A DNA stretch of 64,000 nucleotides, from assembly GCF_000661955.1 (NCBI RefSeq), contig NZ_CP007597.1, positions 672,912-736,911 on the forward strand. Reading direction: 5' to 3'. Shown piece by piece: positions 43,986 through 52,600 of the stretch (position 1 is the stretch's first letter; each line of letters starts with the position of its first letter). The stretch comes from Stenotrophomonas rhizophila. GTDB lineage: Bacteria > Pseudomonadota > Gammaproteobacteria > Xanthomonadales > Xanthomonadaceae. Under the pieces are notes generated by a model, which was given only the letters and a program-made list of their open reading frames with translations, made no database searches and was not told where the DNA came from. Made by a program: the position numbers and the translations under genes.

Positions 43986-45170
43986 ATGCATTCCCCACTG
44001 CCGACCCCCGATACCGACGCCCTGGCCCACAGCGATCAGCTGGCCGCGGCACTGCGTGCTGAAATCCTGGCCAACGGCGGCGCCATGCCGTTCGCCCGGT
44101 TCATGGAGCTGAGCCTGTACACGCCGGGGCTGGGGTACTACAGCGCCGGCGCCAGCAAGTTCGGCCAATCCGGCGACTTCACCACCGCGCCCGAACTGGG
44201 CCCGTTGTTCGCCGCCACCCTGGCCAACGCGATCGCGCCGGTGATGCAGCAGCTGGGGCCGCAGGCGCGTTTCATGGAGCTGGGGGGCGGCAGCGGCGCG
44301 TTTGCCGAGGTGCTGCTCAAGCGCATGCTCGAGCTGGACGCGCTGCCCGACCGCTACGCGATCCTGGAACCCAGCGCGGACCTGCGCGAGCGCCAGCGTG
44401 AGCGTCTGGAAAAAACGCTGGTGCCGCCGCTGTTCGCACTGGTGGAATGGCTGGACGGCCCGTTCGATGACGACTGGGATGGCATGGTGTTCGCCAACGA
44501 AGTGATCGACGCGCTGCCCACACCGCGCTTCCTGGCCCGCGATGGCATGGTCTTCGAGGAAACCGTGGAGCTGGATGCCGACGGCGCCTTCATGCGCGGC
44601 GCGCAGCCGGCCGACGCGATGCTGAGCGCGGCGGTGCGGCATATCGAGCATTACCGCGAAAAGCCGTTCGCCGATGGCTACCGGTCCGAGCTGCTGCCGC
44701 AGCTGCCGTACTGGATCCAGGCCGTGGCCGGTGGCATGCAGCGCGGCGCGATGCTGTTCGTCGACTACGGTTACCCGAGGGGCGAGTACTACCAGGACGA
44801 GCGCGACGACGGCACGGTGCGCGCGTTCTACCGCCACCAGGTGCACAACGACCTGTACCGCTGGCCGGGCCTGCAGGACCTGACCGCCTCGGTGGACTTC
44901 ACCGCGTTGGCCGAAGCCGGTACCGGCGCCGGCTTCGAGCTGGCCGGGTACTGCACGCAGGCCAACTTCCTGCTGGGCAACGGCCTGGATGCGTTGTTGG
45001 CCAAGGCAGACGCGCGCACCGATGAATTCGGCAAGGTGCGCCTGCGCGACCAGGTCAAGAAACTCACCCTGCCCACCGCCATGGGCGAGCGCTTCCAGGT
45101 GATGGGCTTCCAGCGCGACGTCGATTTCGAGCCTGCCTTCACGCTGGGTGACCTGACCTGGCGCCTCTGA
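43986..45170 (+). CDS. MidA/NDUFAF7-family SAM-dependent methyltransferase
   Basis: 394 residues of the DUF185/MidA family, whose mitochondrial member NDUFAF7 methylates an Arg of complex I. Visible: M-P-F-A-R-F-M-E-L-S-L-Y-x-P-G-L-G-Y-Y start, F-T-T-A-P-E-L, SAM-binding E-L-G-G-G-S-G, L-E-P-S, A-N-E-V-I-D-A-L-P and D-Y-G-Y-P-R. The substrate in bacteria is not settled. The ATG at 43986 is chosen over the upstream in-frame 43953 because the latter adds nothing conserved. Nearly abuts the VanZ gene. Confidence 0.9.
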   Translation: MHSPLPTPDTDALAHSDQLAAALRAEILANGGAMPFARFMELSLYTPGLGYYSAGASKFGQSGDFTTAPELGPLFAATLANAIAPVMQQLGPQARFMELGGGSGAFAEVLLKRMLELDALPDRYAILEPSADLRERQRERLEKTLVPPLFALVEWLDGPFDDDWDGMVFANEVIDALPTPRFLARDGMVFEETVELDADGAFMRGAQPADAMLSAAVRHIEHYREKPFADGYRSELLPQLPYWIQAVAGGMQRGAMLFVDYGYPRGEYYQDERDDGTVRAFYRHQVHNDLYRWPGLQDLTASVDFTALAEAGTGAGFELAGYCTQANFLLGNGLDALLAKADARTDEFGKVRLRDQVKKLTLPTAMGERFQVMGFQRDVDFEPAFTLGDLTWRL

Positions 45171-45171
45171 C

Positions 45172-45561
45172 ATGAGTGCCACGGGACTGTTGAAGCCGCT
45201 GCGGTTTGCGCGGTTCTGGCTGGCGCTGTGGTGGATGGCCATTGCCGCCACCATCGCCGTCTGCCTGGTCCGGCTGCCGCCGATGGCGCTGCCGGACAAC
45301 AGCGACAAGGTGGAACATTTCTTGGCCTACTTCCTGCTGGCCGGCTCGGCGGTGCAGATCTACCGCACGCGCGCCGCGCTGGTGTGGGCGGGCGTGGGCC
45401 TGGTCGGTATGGGCATTGGCATCGAGTTCGCCCAGGGCGCCCTGACCGCCACCCGCATGGCCGACCCGATGGACGTGCTGGCCAACAGCATCGGTGTCGT
45501 TGCCGGCCTGTGCCTCACCTTCACCCCGTTGCGCGACCTGTTGCTGCGTTTGCGCGGGTGA
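45172..45561 (+). CDS. VanZ-family membrane protein
   Basis: 129 residues, four transmembrane helices. VanZ-like signature D-K-V-E-H-F-L-A-Y-F-L-L-A and the C-terminal E-x-x-Q-G-x-L-T-x-x-R-M-A-D-P-M-D-V-L-A-N-S-I-G are present. Function of these small proteins is largely unknown (VanZ of enterococci gives low-level teicoplanin resistance). Starts one base after the midA stop. Confidence 0.85.
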   Translation: MSATGLLKPLRFARFWLALWWMAIAATIAVCLVRLPPMALPDNSDKVEHFLAYFLLAGSAVQIYRTRAALVWAGVGLVGMGIGIEFAQGALTATRMADPMDVLANSIGVVAGLCLTFTPLRDLLLRLRG

Positions 45562-45567
45562 ACGGCG

Positions 45568-45936
45568 GTGACGACCGTTGGTCGTCACTCGTGTGACATT
45601 GCTGTCGCCGCGCGCCCCGACCCGCGCGATCAAAACAGCAGGTCGATAACATCCAGCGCGCGCAGGCCACGGCGTCGGTAGTGCCGGCCGCTGGCCGGCT
45701 CCTTATGAACCCACCATCGCCTGGTTGCCGGCCAGCGGCCGGCACTACCGGATGAACCCACCATCGCCTGGTTGCCGGCCAGCGGCCGGCACTACCGGAT
45801 GAACCCACCATCGCCTGGTTGCCGGCCAGCGGCCGGCACTACCGGATGAACCCACCATCGCCTGGTTGCCGGCCAGCGGCCGGCACTACCGACGCCGGGG
45901 CGGGGTTCACGGGTAGGTACCCACCGTTGGTGGGTA
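45568..45936. repeat. 47-bp-period inverted SMAG array and flanking REPs
   Basis: After a GTGACGACC-GTT-GGTCGTCAC palindrome (45568-45590) and a direct GCCGGCC REP (45678-45700) come four inverted REPs, each with an identical 22-24-bp spacer (TGAACCCACCATCGCCTGGT), 47 bp apart (45706-45890). Another REP type, GTAGGTACCCACC, ends the block at 45912-45936. It separates vanZ from the hexosaminidase gene (45562-45946). The spacer is unrelated to that of the 42.9-kb array. No gene. Confidence 0.92.
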
Positions 45937-45946
45937 CGCGCCGCAA

Positions 45947-48283
45947 TCAACGCGGCTGCAACGTCACCTCATCCACCACCCACATGGTCGGGCGGGTGTC
46001 GCCGGTGAAGCGCACGCACAAATCCTGGGTGCCCTTCAACGACCGCGGCAGCGCCGCCTCCAGCGTGATGAAACCATCGGCGCCCGGCGTGGCCGGCAGT
46101 GGCACGCTCACCAGCGGCGCGCCGTCGCAGGTGCCGTTGAGCACGTCCATTTCGCCATGCGCGCTACGCGCCGGGCTGAATTTCCGCGCCGGTTCGTCGT
46201 GGGCCAGCTGGAAGTAATACGGGATCTGCCCGGCCCGCACACGCAGCCTGGCGATGCCGTCCACGTCGGCGTCCTTCCACAACCAGCACGGGTTGAAGAT
46301 GTTGACGTTGAAGATGGCGCGTTCGCCGTCGGCCGGGCCGTCGTCTTCCAGCCGCAGCAGCAGCTTGCCTTCGCCCGGGCACATCGCCAGCTGCTGATCG
46401 TTGCGGGTGAGCAACGACGTGGCCGTGATATCGAAGCGGCTGGCGGCATTGGCCAACGCCTTGCCGTTGAAGAACGTGGCGGCCTGCAGCGCGATCGGCA
46501 ACGGCTGGGTCAGCGGTGCGGTGTAGCGCGGCGACTGCGCGGTGACCGGGCTGCCATCCACGCTGTAGTGGATCTCGTAGCCCAGCGGCGTGCTCAGCGC
46601 CAGCGTCGCGCTGCCGGCCTTGCGGTCGTCGCGGCTGTCCTGCTCCACCTGGAACGGGGTCTGTGCATACGCAATGCCCATTGCCTGCCAGCGCTGCAGC
46701 TGGTTGGGCAGGCGCGCCAGGAAGTCCGCGTAGTCGCGGCGTTCGCGCGGCGACCAGCCGGTCTCGGCCACTGCGGCCAGGCGCGGGAACAGGTTGTGCT
46801 GCAGGCGCGCGTAGGTGCGCGTGTGTTCGGTGAACATGTTGGCCTGCAGCCCGAGGATGTGCTGCTGCTTGTCCTTGGGCAGCGCATCGGGCACCGGCTC
46901 GAAGCCATACACGCGCGCCAGCGAGGTGACCAGCGGGCGCCCCGGCGGTTCGTTGTCCGAGGTCGTCTGCAGGTAGTCCATGTACATGTCGGTGACCGGC
47001 GACATCACCACGTCGTGGCCTTCGCTGGCCGCCTTCAGGCCGCCTTCGGTGCCGCGCCACGACATCACCGTGGCTTCCGGCGGCAGGCCGCCCTCGAGGA
47101 TCTCATCCCACCCGATCAGGCGGCGGTCATGCTGCTCCAGGAAGGTCTCCAGGCGCTTGATCAGGTGACTCTGCATTTCCATTTCATTGCCTGCGCCCAC
47201 GTCGCGCATGCGGGCCTGTACGCGTGCCGAGGCTTCCCACTGGTCCTTGACCGCCTCGTCGCCGCCCACGTGCACGTACTTGGACGGGAACAGCGCGATG
47301 ACTTCTTCCAGCACGTTTTCCAGGAAGGTGAACGTGGTTTCTTCGGTGTTGAACAGGTTCGGGAACACGCCCCATTCGCTCAACGGCTTGAGCGGCGTAT
47401 CCAGCGTGCCCAGTTCCGGATATGCGGCGATCGCCGCGGTGGCGTGGCCGGGAACGTCGATCTCGGGGATCACCTGGATATGGCGCGCGGCCGCATAGGC
47501 GATCACCTCGCGGATCTGGTCCTGGGTGTAGAAGCCGCAGTACGGACGCTCGGCGCCGGTGGCAGGGTCGCGGCCACCGTCGCCGGCCGGGATGCGGCAG
47601 CTGCCGACCGCAGTCAGCTTCGGGTAGCGCTTGATCTCCATGCGCCAGCCCTGGTCATCGGTGAGATGCCAATGGAAAGTGTTGAGCTTCTGTTCGGCCA
47701 TCGCGTCGAGCACGCGCTTGATCTCGTCCAGGCTCTGGAAATGGCGGGCAGAATCGAGCATCAGGCCGCGCCAGCTGAAACGCGGGGCATCGTCGATGCG
47801 CAGTGCCGGCAAGGCACCGTCGGTGTTGCTGGTGAACAGTTGCGACAACGTCGCCGCCCCGTAGAACAGGCCGGCTTCGGTAGCCGCGGCAACGGTCACG
47901 CCATCGCCGTTGGAGCGCAGCTGGTAGCCTTCGGCGCCGGTCTTCAGCGCGGTGTTGAGCACGAAGTTGACGCCGTTCTTGCCGTTCCCGTTATTGACCT
48001 GCAGGGTGGGGCCGCCGCTGTCGCGCAACAGCGTGCTGAACTGGCGGGCCACGCGCGTGGCCGCATCGCCGCGCGCCCACACCGGGGTGCTGGCTTCCAC
48101 CTTGAAGGGCGCGCCATCGAGGCGTTCCACGTGGGCCGGTGCGGGAATCAGCGACAGCGCGTCGGGCCGGGCACGCGGGCCATCGGGCGCCTGTGCATCG
48201 GTGGCGTGCGCGAGCGGTGCCAGGGACAGGGCCAGTGCGAACGACAGCAGCGACAGCGAGGTACGACGGGTGCGGGTGTGCAT
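45947..48283 (-). CDS. beta-N-acetylhexosaminidase (GH20)
   Basis: 778 residues with a Sec signal peptide (S-L-A-P-L-A-H-A), so periplasmic or secreted. Glycoside hydrolase family 20 releases N-acetylglucosamine from chito-oligosaccharides. N-terminal GH20b domain, then the TIM barrel with F-S-W-R-G-L-M-L-D-S-A-R-H, H-L-T-D-D-Q-G-W-R, P-E-I-D-V-P-G-H and the catalytic D-E pair in H-V-G-G-D-E. The C-terminal ~250 residues add a chitobiase-C-like (F-x-x-G-K-A-L-A-N region) and a beta-rich domain. AAGGAATG ribosome site; downstream in the same direction as the TonB receptor gene, 96 bases after its stop. Confidence 0.94.
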   Translation of the reverse strand: MHTRTRRTSLSLLSFALALSLAPLAHATDAQAPDGPRARPDALSLIPAPAHVERLDGAPFKVEASTPVWARGDAATRVARQFSTLLRDSGGPTLQVNNGNGKNGVNFVLNTALKTGAEGYQLRSNGDGVTVAAATEAGLFYGAATLSQLFTSNTDGALPALRIDDAPRFSWRGLMLDSARHFQSLDEIKRVLDAMAEQKLNTFHWHLTDDQGWRMEIKRYPKLTAVGSCRIPAGDGGRDPATGAERPYCGFYTQDQIREVIAYAAARHIQVIPEIDVPGHATAAIAAYPELGTLDTPLKPLSEWGVFPNLFNTEETTFTFLENVLEEVIALFPSKYVHVGGDEAVKDQWEASARVQARMRDVGAGNEMEMQSHLIKRLETFLEQHDRRLIGWDEILEGGLPPEATVMSWRGTEGGLKAASEGHDVVMSPVTDMYMDYLQTTSDNEPPGRPLVTSLARVYGFEPVPDALPKDKQQHILGLQANMFTEHTRTYARLQHNLFPRLAAVAETGWSPRERRDYADFLARLPNQLQRWQAMGIAYAQTPFQVEQDSRDDRKAGSATLALSTPLGYEIHYSVDGSPVTAQSPRYTAPLTQPLPIALQAATFFNGKALANAASRFDITATSLLTRNDQQLAMCPGEGKLLLRLEDDGPADGERAIFNVNIFNPCWLWKDADVDGIARLRVRAGQIPYYFQLAHDEPARKFSPARSAHGEMDVLNGTCDGAPLVSVPLPATPGADGFITLEAALPRSLKGTQDLCVRFTGDTRPTMWVVDEVTLQPR

Positions 48284-48379
48284 CGGGTCATTCCTTTGTA
48301 GCGAATCGGGTTCCACCTGTAAAAACGGGCCCGGAGGTCCGGGCCCGTCGATCAGGCTAGCAGCTGGATGTGGCGTGGA

Positions 48380-51073
48380 TCAGTACTTGAAGCGGAAGTT
48401 CAGGTAGTACTGGCGACCGTTCTCGTAGAACGCGCTCGGGATCGACGCACTCTGGTAGTACTTCAGGGTCGGGTTGTTGAGGTTCAGCGCATCGAAGCTG
48501 ACGCTCATCCAATCGGTGGCCTTGTAGCTCAGCGACAGTGCCAGGGTGCCGAAATCGTCCTGGTAGTACGGGCTGGCGCCCTTCAGGCCGATCAGGAACG
48601 AGGAACGGTAGGTGTAGCTGACGCGGGCACCAAAGGTGTCGTTCTCGAAGTAGGCACCGACGTTGTAGGTGTTCTTCGAGGTACCCAGCAGGTTGTTGCT
48701 GCCATCGTCCCAGACGTGCGAGGTGCTGCCATCGGCGTAGGTGTAGTTGGCGCTGACACCGAAGTTCTCGCCGATCGGCTGCTCGTAGGCCACTTCCAGA
48801 CCGTTGACCTTGCCGTCGGCGTTGACCGGCACGGCGACCTGGTAGGCCTCCAGCTGGTTGGTCAGTTCGCTGTACAGCATCTGGGTCTGCGTGCCGAAGG
48901 CCACGTAGTCCTTCAGGTTCATCGAGTAGGCACCGACGGACACCAGGCCGCGCGGCATGAAGTACCACTCCAGGTTGGCGTCGAAGTTGGTGGACAGCAC
49001 CGGCTTCAGGTTCGGGTTGCCGCCGCCACCGGTCTTGCTCAGGTCCGAACCCCACGAGGAGGCACCCAGCGCCGAGAAGTCCGCCAGGGTCTGGGTCTGC
49101 GACGCGGCGAAGCGGAACACCAGGTCGTCGGCCAGGTCGAACTTGAGGTTGGCGCTGGGCAGGATGCGGTCGTGCTTGTTCTGGAACGCCAGCGACTTCC
49201 ACATGCCGAACAGGCTGCTCACATCGGCATTGGCCGCATCGCTGACTGCCTGGTAGGTGTCGATGTCCTGCTTGATGTTGACGTAGCGCAGGCCGACGTT
49301 GCCGCTCCAGCGGTCGCCGCTGAAGTTGGCCTGCACGTAGCCGGCGAAGTTCTTCTCGGCCACCTTCCACTCGCCGCCGTAGTTGTGGCGACCGGTCGGG
49401 CCATCATTGCCGGCCAGCCAGGTGGAGTTGTTGAGGATGGCATCCTTCAGCGCGCCCGGGGTGTAGTACCACAGGTTGCGCGGGAAGTTGCCGCCGATGC
49501 CGCCGGCAAAGCCGCCCGGGAAGTTGCCGGTGGCACCGCCCTTCAGCGCCGACCAGATGTCGCCCGGGGTGGCGCCTTCCGGCGACTGGGCTTCACGCTT
49601 GTGGTCGGCGTAGCGCACGCCGAAGTCGATGGAGTTCAGCGTGCCGGTATCGAAGTACTGGCTGAAGTCGGCCGTGAACCACTTTTCCTTGTCTTCGGCG
49701 GTGACTTCCTGGTTGCCCCAGGTGCCGAAGCTGGTCACGCCATCGGGGCCGATGTTGCCGCCCACGTTCCAGTCCACCGGCGAACCGGCGCCGTGGGTGG
49801 TCCAGTTGGCGCCGCCACCGTCACCCACGGTGACTTCGGCGATGAACTGGCGCGGGGTGGTACCGGTGCCCTTGGTGCTGCCGGCCTGGAACTTGGCCGA
49901 CAGGCTGTCGTTGATCTGCCAGTCCGCGTCCGCGGTGATGTAGCTGCTCTTGGCCGAGGCCTCGCGGTAGATCATGTCGTACACCGCGTACGGCGTACCG
50001 GCCACGCCGGCGAAGTTCGCGTTGGTGAGCACGCCATCCTTGACCACGTAGCCGGGCAGCGGTGCCTGGCCCGGGCGGGTGATCACGCCGTTGGCGTCCT
50101 TGTCGTCGTTGAGGATCTTGCCGCCCCACAACATGAAGTTGCGGTTGTAGTTGTTGGCTTCCAGCTTGGAGGTGAAGCCTTCCAGGCCCAGGGTCAGGTT
50201 GTCGGCTGGCTTGAACTGCAGCGACACCAGGCCGCCCTTGCGCTCGCGGGTCTGTTCGAACAGGGTCGAACCCAGCAGTGCGGGCGCGTACACGCCAGCC
50301 AGATCCGGATTGCTCTGGGCGACGGTGCCGTTCGGGTCGATCTTGAAGAAGCCCGACGGAATCTCCTGTGCCTCACGGCGCAGCTCGCGCTTCTGGCTGA
50401 AGGCCTGCACCATCACGCCGAAGGTGCCTTCGTCGTTCTTGTAGTTGAACAGACCCGACAGCTGCGGATCATTGGACTTGGCCTGGTCCGAGCGCACCGC
50501 GCCGATCGAGGCTTCGGCCGTGATCTGCTTGGCGAACTCCAGCGGCTTGCGGGTGATGATGTTGACGGTACCGGTGGTGCCGCCATCCTGCAGTTTGGCC
50601 TGCGAGGACTTGTTCACTTCCACCGAGCTGACCAGTTCGGACGGCAGCAGGGTGTAGCTGACGCTGCGGCCGACGTTGCTGCCCTGGCTGAGCACGAACC
50701 AGTCGGCCGAGCCGACCGTGTGGCCGTTGATCAGGGTCTGGGTGAGGCTGGGGCTGGTGCCGCGCAGGCTGACGCGGTCGGCTTCATCGAAGCCGCCTTC
50801 GTCGGCGCTGGACGAGCTGATGTTGACGCCGGGCAAGCGCTGCAGGGTGTCGGCGACGTTGTGCGCCGGCAGCTTGCCGACGTCTTCGGCGGTGACCACT
50901 TCCAGGCGTGCATTGGCCTCACGCTTGGTATCGAGGGACTTCTCCATCGAGCCGCGGATGCCGGTGACCTGCACGGTGTCCAGGTCGGTGGCGGTCGGGG
51001 CCTGCTGCGCGTGGGCACTGAAGGCAAGGCAGCTGACGATCGCTGCAGAAAGCAGGGTCTTGCGGGTGTTCAT
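48380..51073 (-). CDS. TonB-dependent receptor (probable chito-oligosaccharide/NAG transporter)
   Basis: 897 residues: signal peptide (A-F-S-A-H-A), plug domain (V-T-A-E-D-V-G-K-L-P-A-H-N-V-A-D near the N-terminus, V-E-V-N-K-S-S, G-G-T-T-G-T-V-N-I-I-T-R) and a 22-strand barrel ending in Y-L-N-F-R-F-K-Y with the terminal aromatic. It has the D-T-V-Q-V-T-G TonB-box-like start of the xanthomonad carbohydrate TBDR type. Placed between the hexosaminidase and the kinase, it likely imports NAG or its oligomers across the outer membrane. GAGGAGAG ribosome site precedes the ATG at 51073. Confidence 0.94.
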   Translation of the reverse strand: MNTRKTLLSAAIVSCLAFSAHAQQAPTATDLDTVQVTGIRGSMEKSLDTKREANARLEVVTAEDVGKLPAHNVADTLQRLPGVNISSSSADEGGFDEADRVSLRGTSPSLTQTLINGHTVGSADWFVLSQGSNVGRSVSYTLLPSELVSSVEVNKSSQAKLQDGGTTGTVNIITRKPLEFAKQITAEASIGAVRSDQAKSNDPQLSGLFNYKNDEGTFGVMVQAFSQKRELRREAQEIPSGFFKIDPNGTVAQSNPDLAGVYAPALLGSTLFEQTRERKGGLVSLQFKPADNLTLGLEGFTSKLEANNYNRNFMLWGGKILNDDKDANGVITRPGQAPLPGYVVKDGVLTNANFAGVAGTPYAVYDMIYREASAKSSYITADADWQINDSLSAKFQAGSTKGTGTTPRQFIAEVTVGDGGGANWTTHGAGSPVDWNVGGNIGPDGVTSFGTWGNQEVTAEDKEKWFTADFSQYFDTGTLNSIDFGVRYADHKREAQSPEGATPGDIWSALKGGATGNFPGGFAGGIGGNFPRNLWYYTPGALKDAILNNSTWLAGNDGPTGRHNYGGEWKVAEKNFAGYVQANFSGDRWSGNVGLRYVNIKQDIDTYQAVSDAANADVSSLFGMWKSLAFQNKHDRILPSANLKFDLADDLVFRFAASQTQTLADFSALGASSWGSDLSKTGGGGNPNLKPVLSTNFDANLEWYFMPRGLVSVGAYSMNLKDYVAFGTQTQMLYSELTNQLEAYQVAVPVNADGKVNGLEVAYEQPIGENFGVSANYTYADGSTSHVWDDGSNNLLGTSKNTYNVGAYFENDTFGARVSYTYRSSFLIGLKGASPYYQDDFGTLALSLSYKATDWMSVSFDALNLNNPTLKYYQSASIPSAFYENGRQYYLNFRFKY

Positions 51074-51212
51074 GATGTCTCTCCTCATCACTCGATGGTT
51101 GCCGGCTGCGGCGTTCGTCTTACGGTTGCGCGGTGCCCTGCCGGGGATGCGGTGCATCCCGACGATGGCGTGCCACGTAGTGCGTGCTGCGTTTTCGGTG
51201 TTGCAGGACCGA

Positions 51213-52232
51213 TCAGGCGTCCCGGTGTCCCAGGTACCAGCTGGCGGCGCCGATGACGCCCAGCTGCCCGTGCTCGACCACCTTCACGGGAATGCGTTCC
51301 AGCGCCTCGCGCATCGGCCCCTTGTTGAGGTACCGGCGCACGAAACTGCTGTTCAACAGGAATTCGCGGATCTGCGGCAGGATGCCGCCGGCCAGGTAGA
51401 CCCCGCCGGTGATGCCGTACTGCAGGGCCATGTCGCCGATGGTGCTGCCGAGCAGGCCGCAGAACACCTCCAGGCTTTCGCGCGCCAGCGGGTCCTGGTT
51501 GGCCATGGCCGCGGCGGTGATCGCATCGGGCGTGGCCAGCGTGGGGGCCACGCCGTTGAGGGCACACAGGGCGCGATACAGATTCATCAGGCCGGGGCCG
51601 GACAGGGCGTGTTCCACCGACACATGCGCATGCTCGCGCTGCATCTGGCGCACGATCGCCATTTCCAGTTCGGTGGTGGTGGCCAGGGTGGGCTGGCCGG
51701 CTTCGGTGGCCAGCACCACCGCACCGTGCGCGGTGGGAATCCACACGGCCGCGCCCAGTCCGGTCCCCGGGCCGACCACCAGGGTCGGGCCACGCGGGGC
51801 GGTGGTCGGGCCGGTCAGCTGCAACACACCGCTGGCGTCCACCTGCGCGGCGGCATAGGCCACCGCTTCAAAGTCGTTGACGATGTAGACCTGGTCCAGG
51901 CCCACGTCCTGTTCGATCCGGCGCGCCGACAACGGCCACGGCAGGTTGGCGCTGATCACGGTGCCGTCCAGCCGGGCAACGCCGGCGGTGGCCACCACGC
52001 AGTGCGCCGGGCGCTCGCCGGTACCGAGGAACTCGGCCAGGATCGCGCTCAGCCCGGGGTAATCGGCATTGCGGAACTTGCGGTATTCCAGCAGCTGCAC
52101 CGGATGGTCCGGCTGGGCGCTGGCCTGCACCCGGGCCACCCGGACATGCGTGCCACCCACATCGGCGGCCAGGAACGGCGGCACCGCGGCGGGCAGGGCA
52201 TGGGCCGGTACAGAGTGGGCGGCTGCGGTCAC
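51213..52232 (-). CDS. glk: glucokinase-family kinase (probable N-acetylglucosamine kinase)
   Basis: 339 residues from a GTG start with AAGGGAG 8 bases upstream. PF02685 glucokinase fold: phosphate-1 motif A-D-V-G-G-T (residues 23-28), V-N-D-F-E-A-V-A (catalytic Asp), G-P-G-T-G-L-G-A and the C-terminal L-A-G-G-I. The enzyme phosphorylates an incoming hexose; in this cluster the expected substrate is NAG, giving NAG-6-P for NagA. The TTG at 52313 would read through the operator and is rejected. Transcribed divergently from nagP. Confidence 0.9.
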   Translation of the reverse strand: MTAAAHSVPAHALPAAVPPFLAADVGGTHVRVARVQASAQPDHPVQLLEYRKFRNADYPGLSAILAEFLGTGERPAHCVVATAGVARLDGTVISANLPWPLSARRIEQDVGLDQVYIVNDFEAVAYAAAQVDASGVLQLTGPTTAPRGPTLVVGPGTGLGAAVWIPTAHGAVVLATEAGQPTLATTTELEMAIVRQMQREHAHVSVEHALSGPGLMNLYRALCALNGVAPTLATPDAITAAAMANQDPLARESLEVFCGLLGSTIGDMALQYGITGGVYLAGGILPQIREFLLNSSFVRRYLNKGPMREALERIPVKVVEHGQLGVIGAASWYLGHRDA

Positions 52233-52285
52233 ACGGGCTCCCTTGGATTGTGCAGGACCGGTCCGACCCGGCGATTGAGGCGGAG

Positions 52286-52313
52286 TCTGTAATCGTTCTG
52301 ACAACGATGTCAA
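52286..52313 (-). promoter_or_regulatory. minus-strand promoter with NagR-like operator
   Basis: On the minus strand TTGACA (52308-52313) and TACAGA (52286-52291) are 16 bases apart. A palindrome TGACA-N4-TGTCA (52299-52312) overlaps the -35, the classic position for LacI-family repression. The likely regulator is NagR, encoded two genes away. Confidence 0.65.
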
Positions 52314-52503
52314 CGATAACCTCAGACTTTCGATGTTGCGCCGCAGCGGGCGCTGTCATCAGAAAACGTTTTCATCCATTGCCCGCCATGTTTTTGCAAC
52401 CTGCCTGAAATGGCGGGGCCGGGGACCGTCAAGCGTGGCGGGGCGTGCGATCTGCGCAGGTGCAGCACGGCGCGGATCGGCACCGTGATGAAAACCGCTT
52501 GTT

Positions 52504-52549
52504 GACAAACCCGGCAGCGGCGACGAATAAATGTGACAACGTTGTTCCC
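52504..52549 (+). promoter_or_regulatory. nagP promoter with NagR-like operator
   Basis: TTGACA at 52504-52509 and a -10-like AATAAA at 52528-52533 (18-base spacer) lie 60-90 bases before nagP. Downstream at 52536-52549 is TGACAACGTTGTTC, whose core ACAACGTTGT is a perfect 10-bp palindrome and matches the divergent operator (TGACAACG...). It would cover the transcription start. Confidence 0.65.
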
Positions 52550-52600
52550 AGCCACTCTTCCGGCGCGCCATCGCGACCCGCCGATGCAGGAGCTTTCTTG

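Noticed and set aside
48284..48379. NagR operator upstream of the hexosaminidase or TonB-receptor genes
   Set aside because: No TGACAACG-like palindrome was found in 48284-48379 or 51074-51212.
52233..52313. TTG start at 52313 for the glucokinase-family gene
   Set aside because: It would place the operator and -10 region inside the coding sequence and lacks a ribosome site; the GTG at 52232 has a good one.
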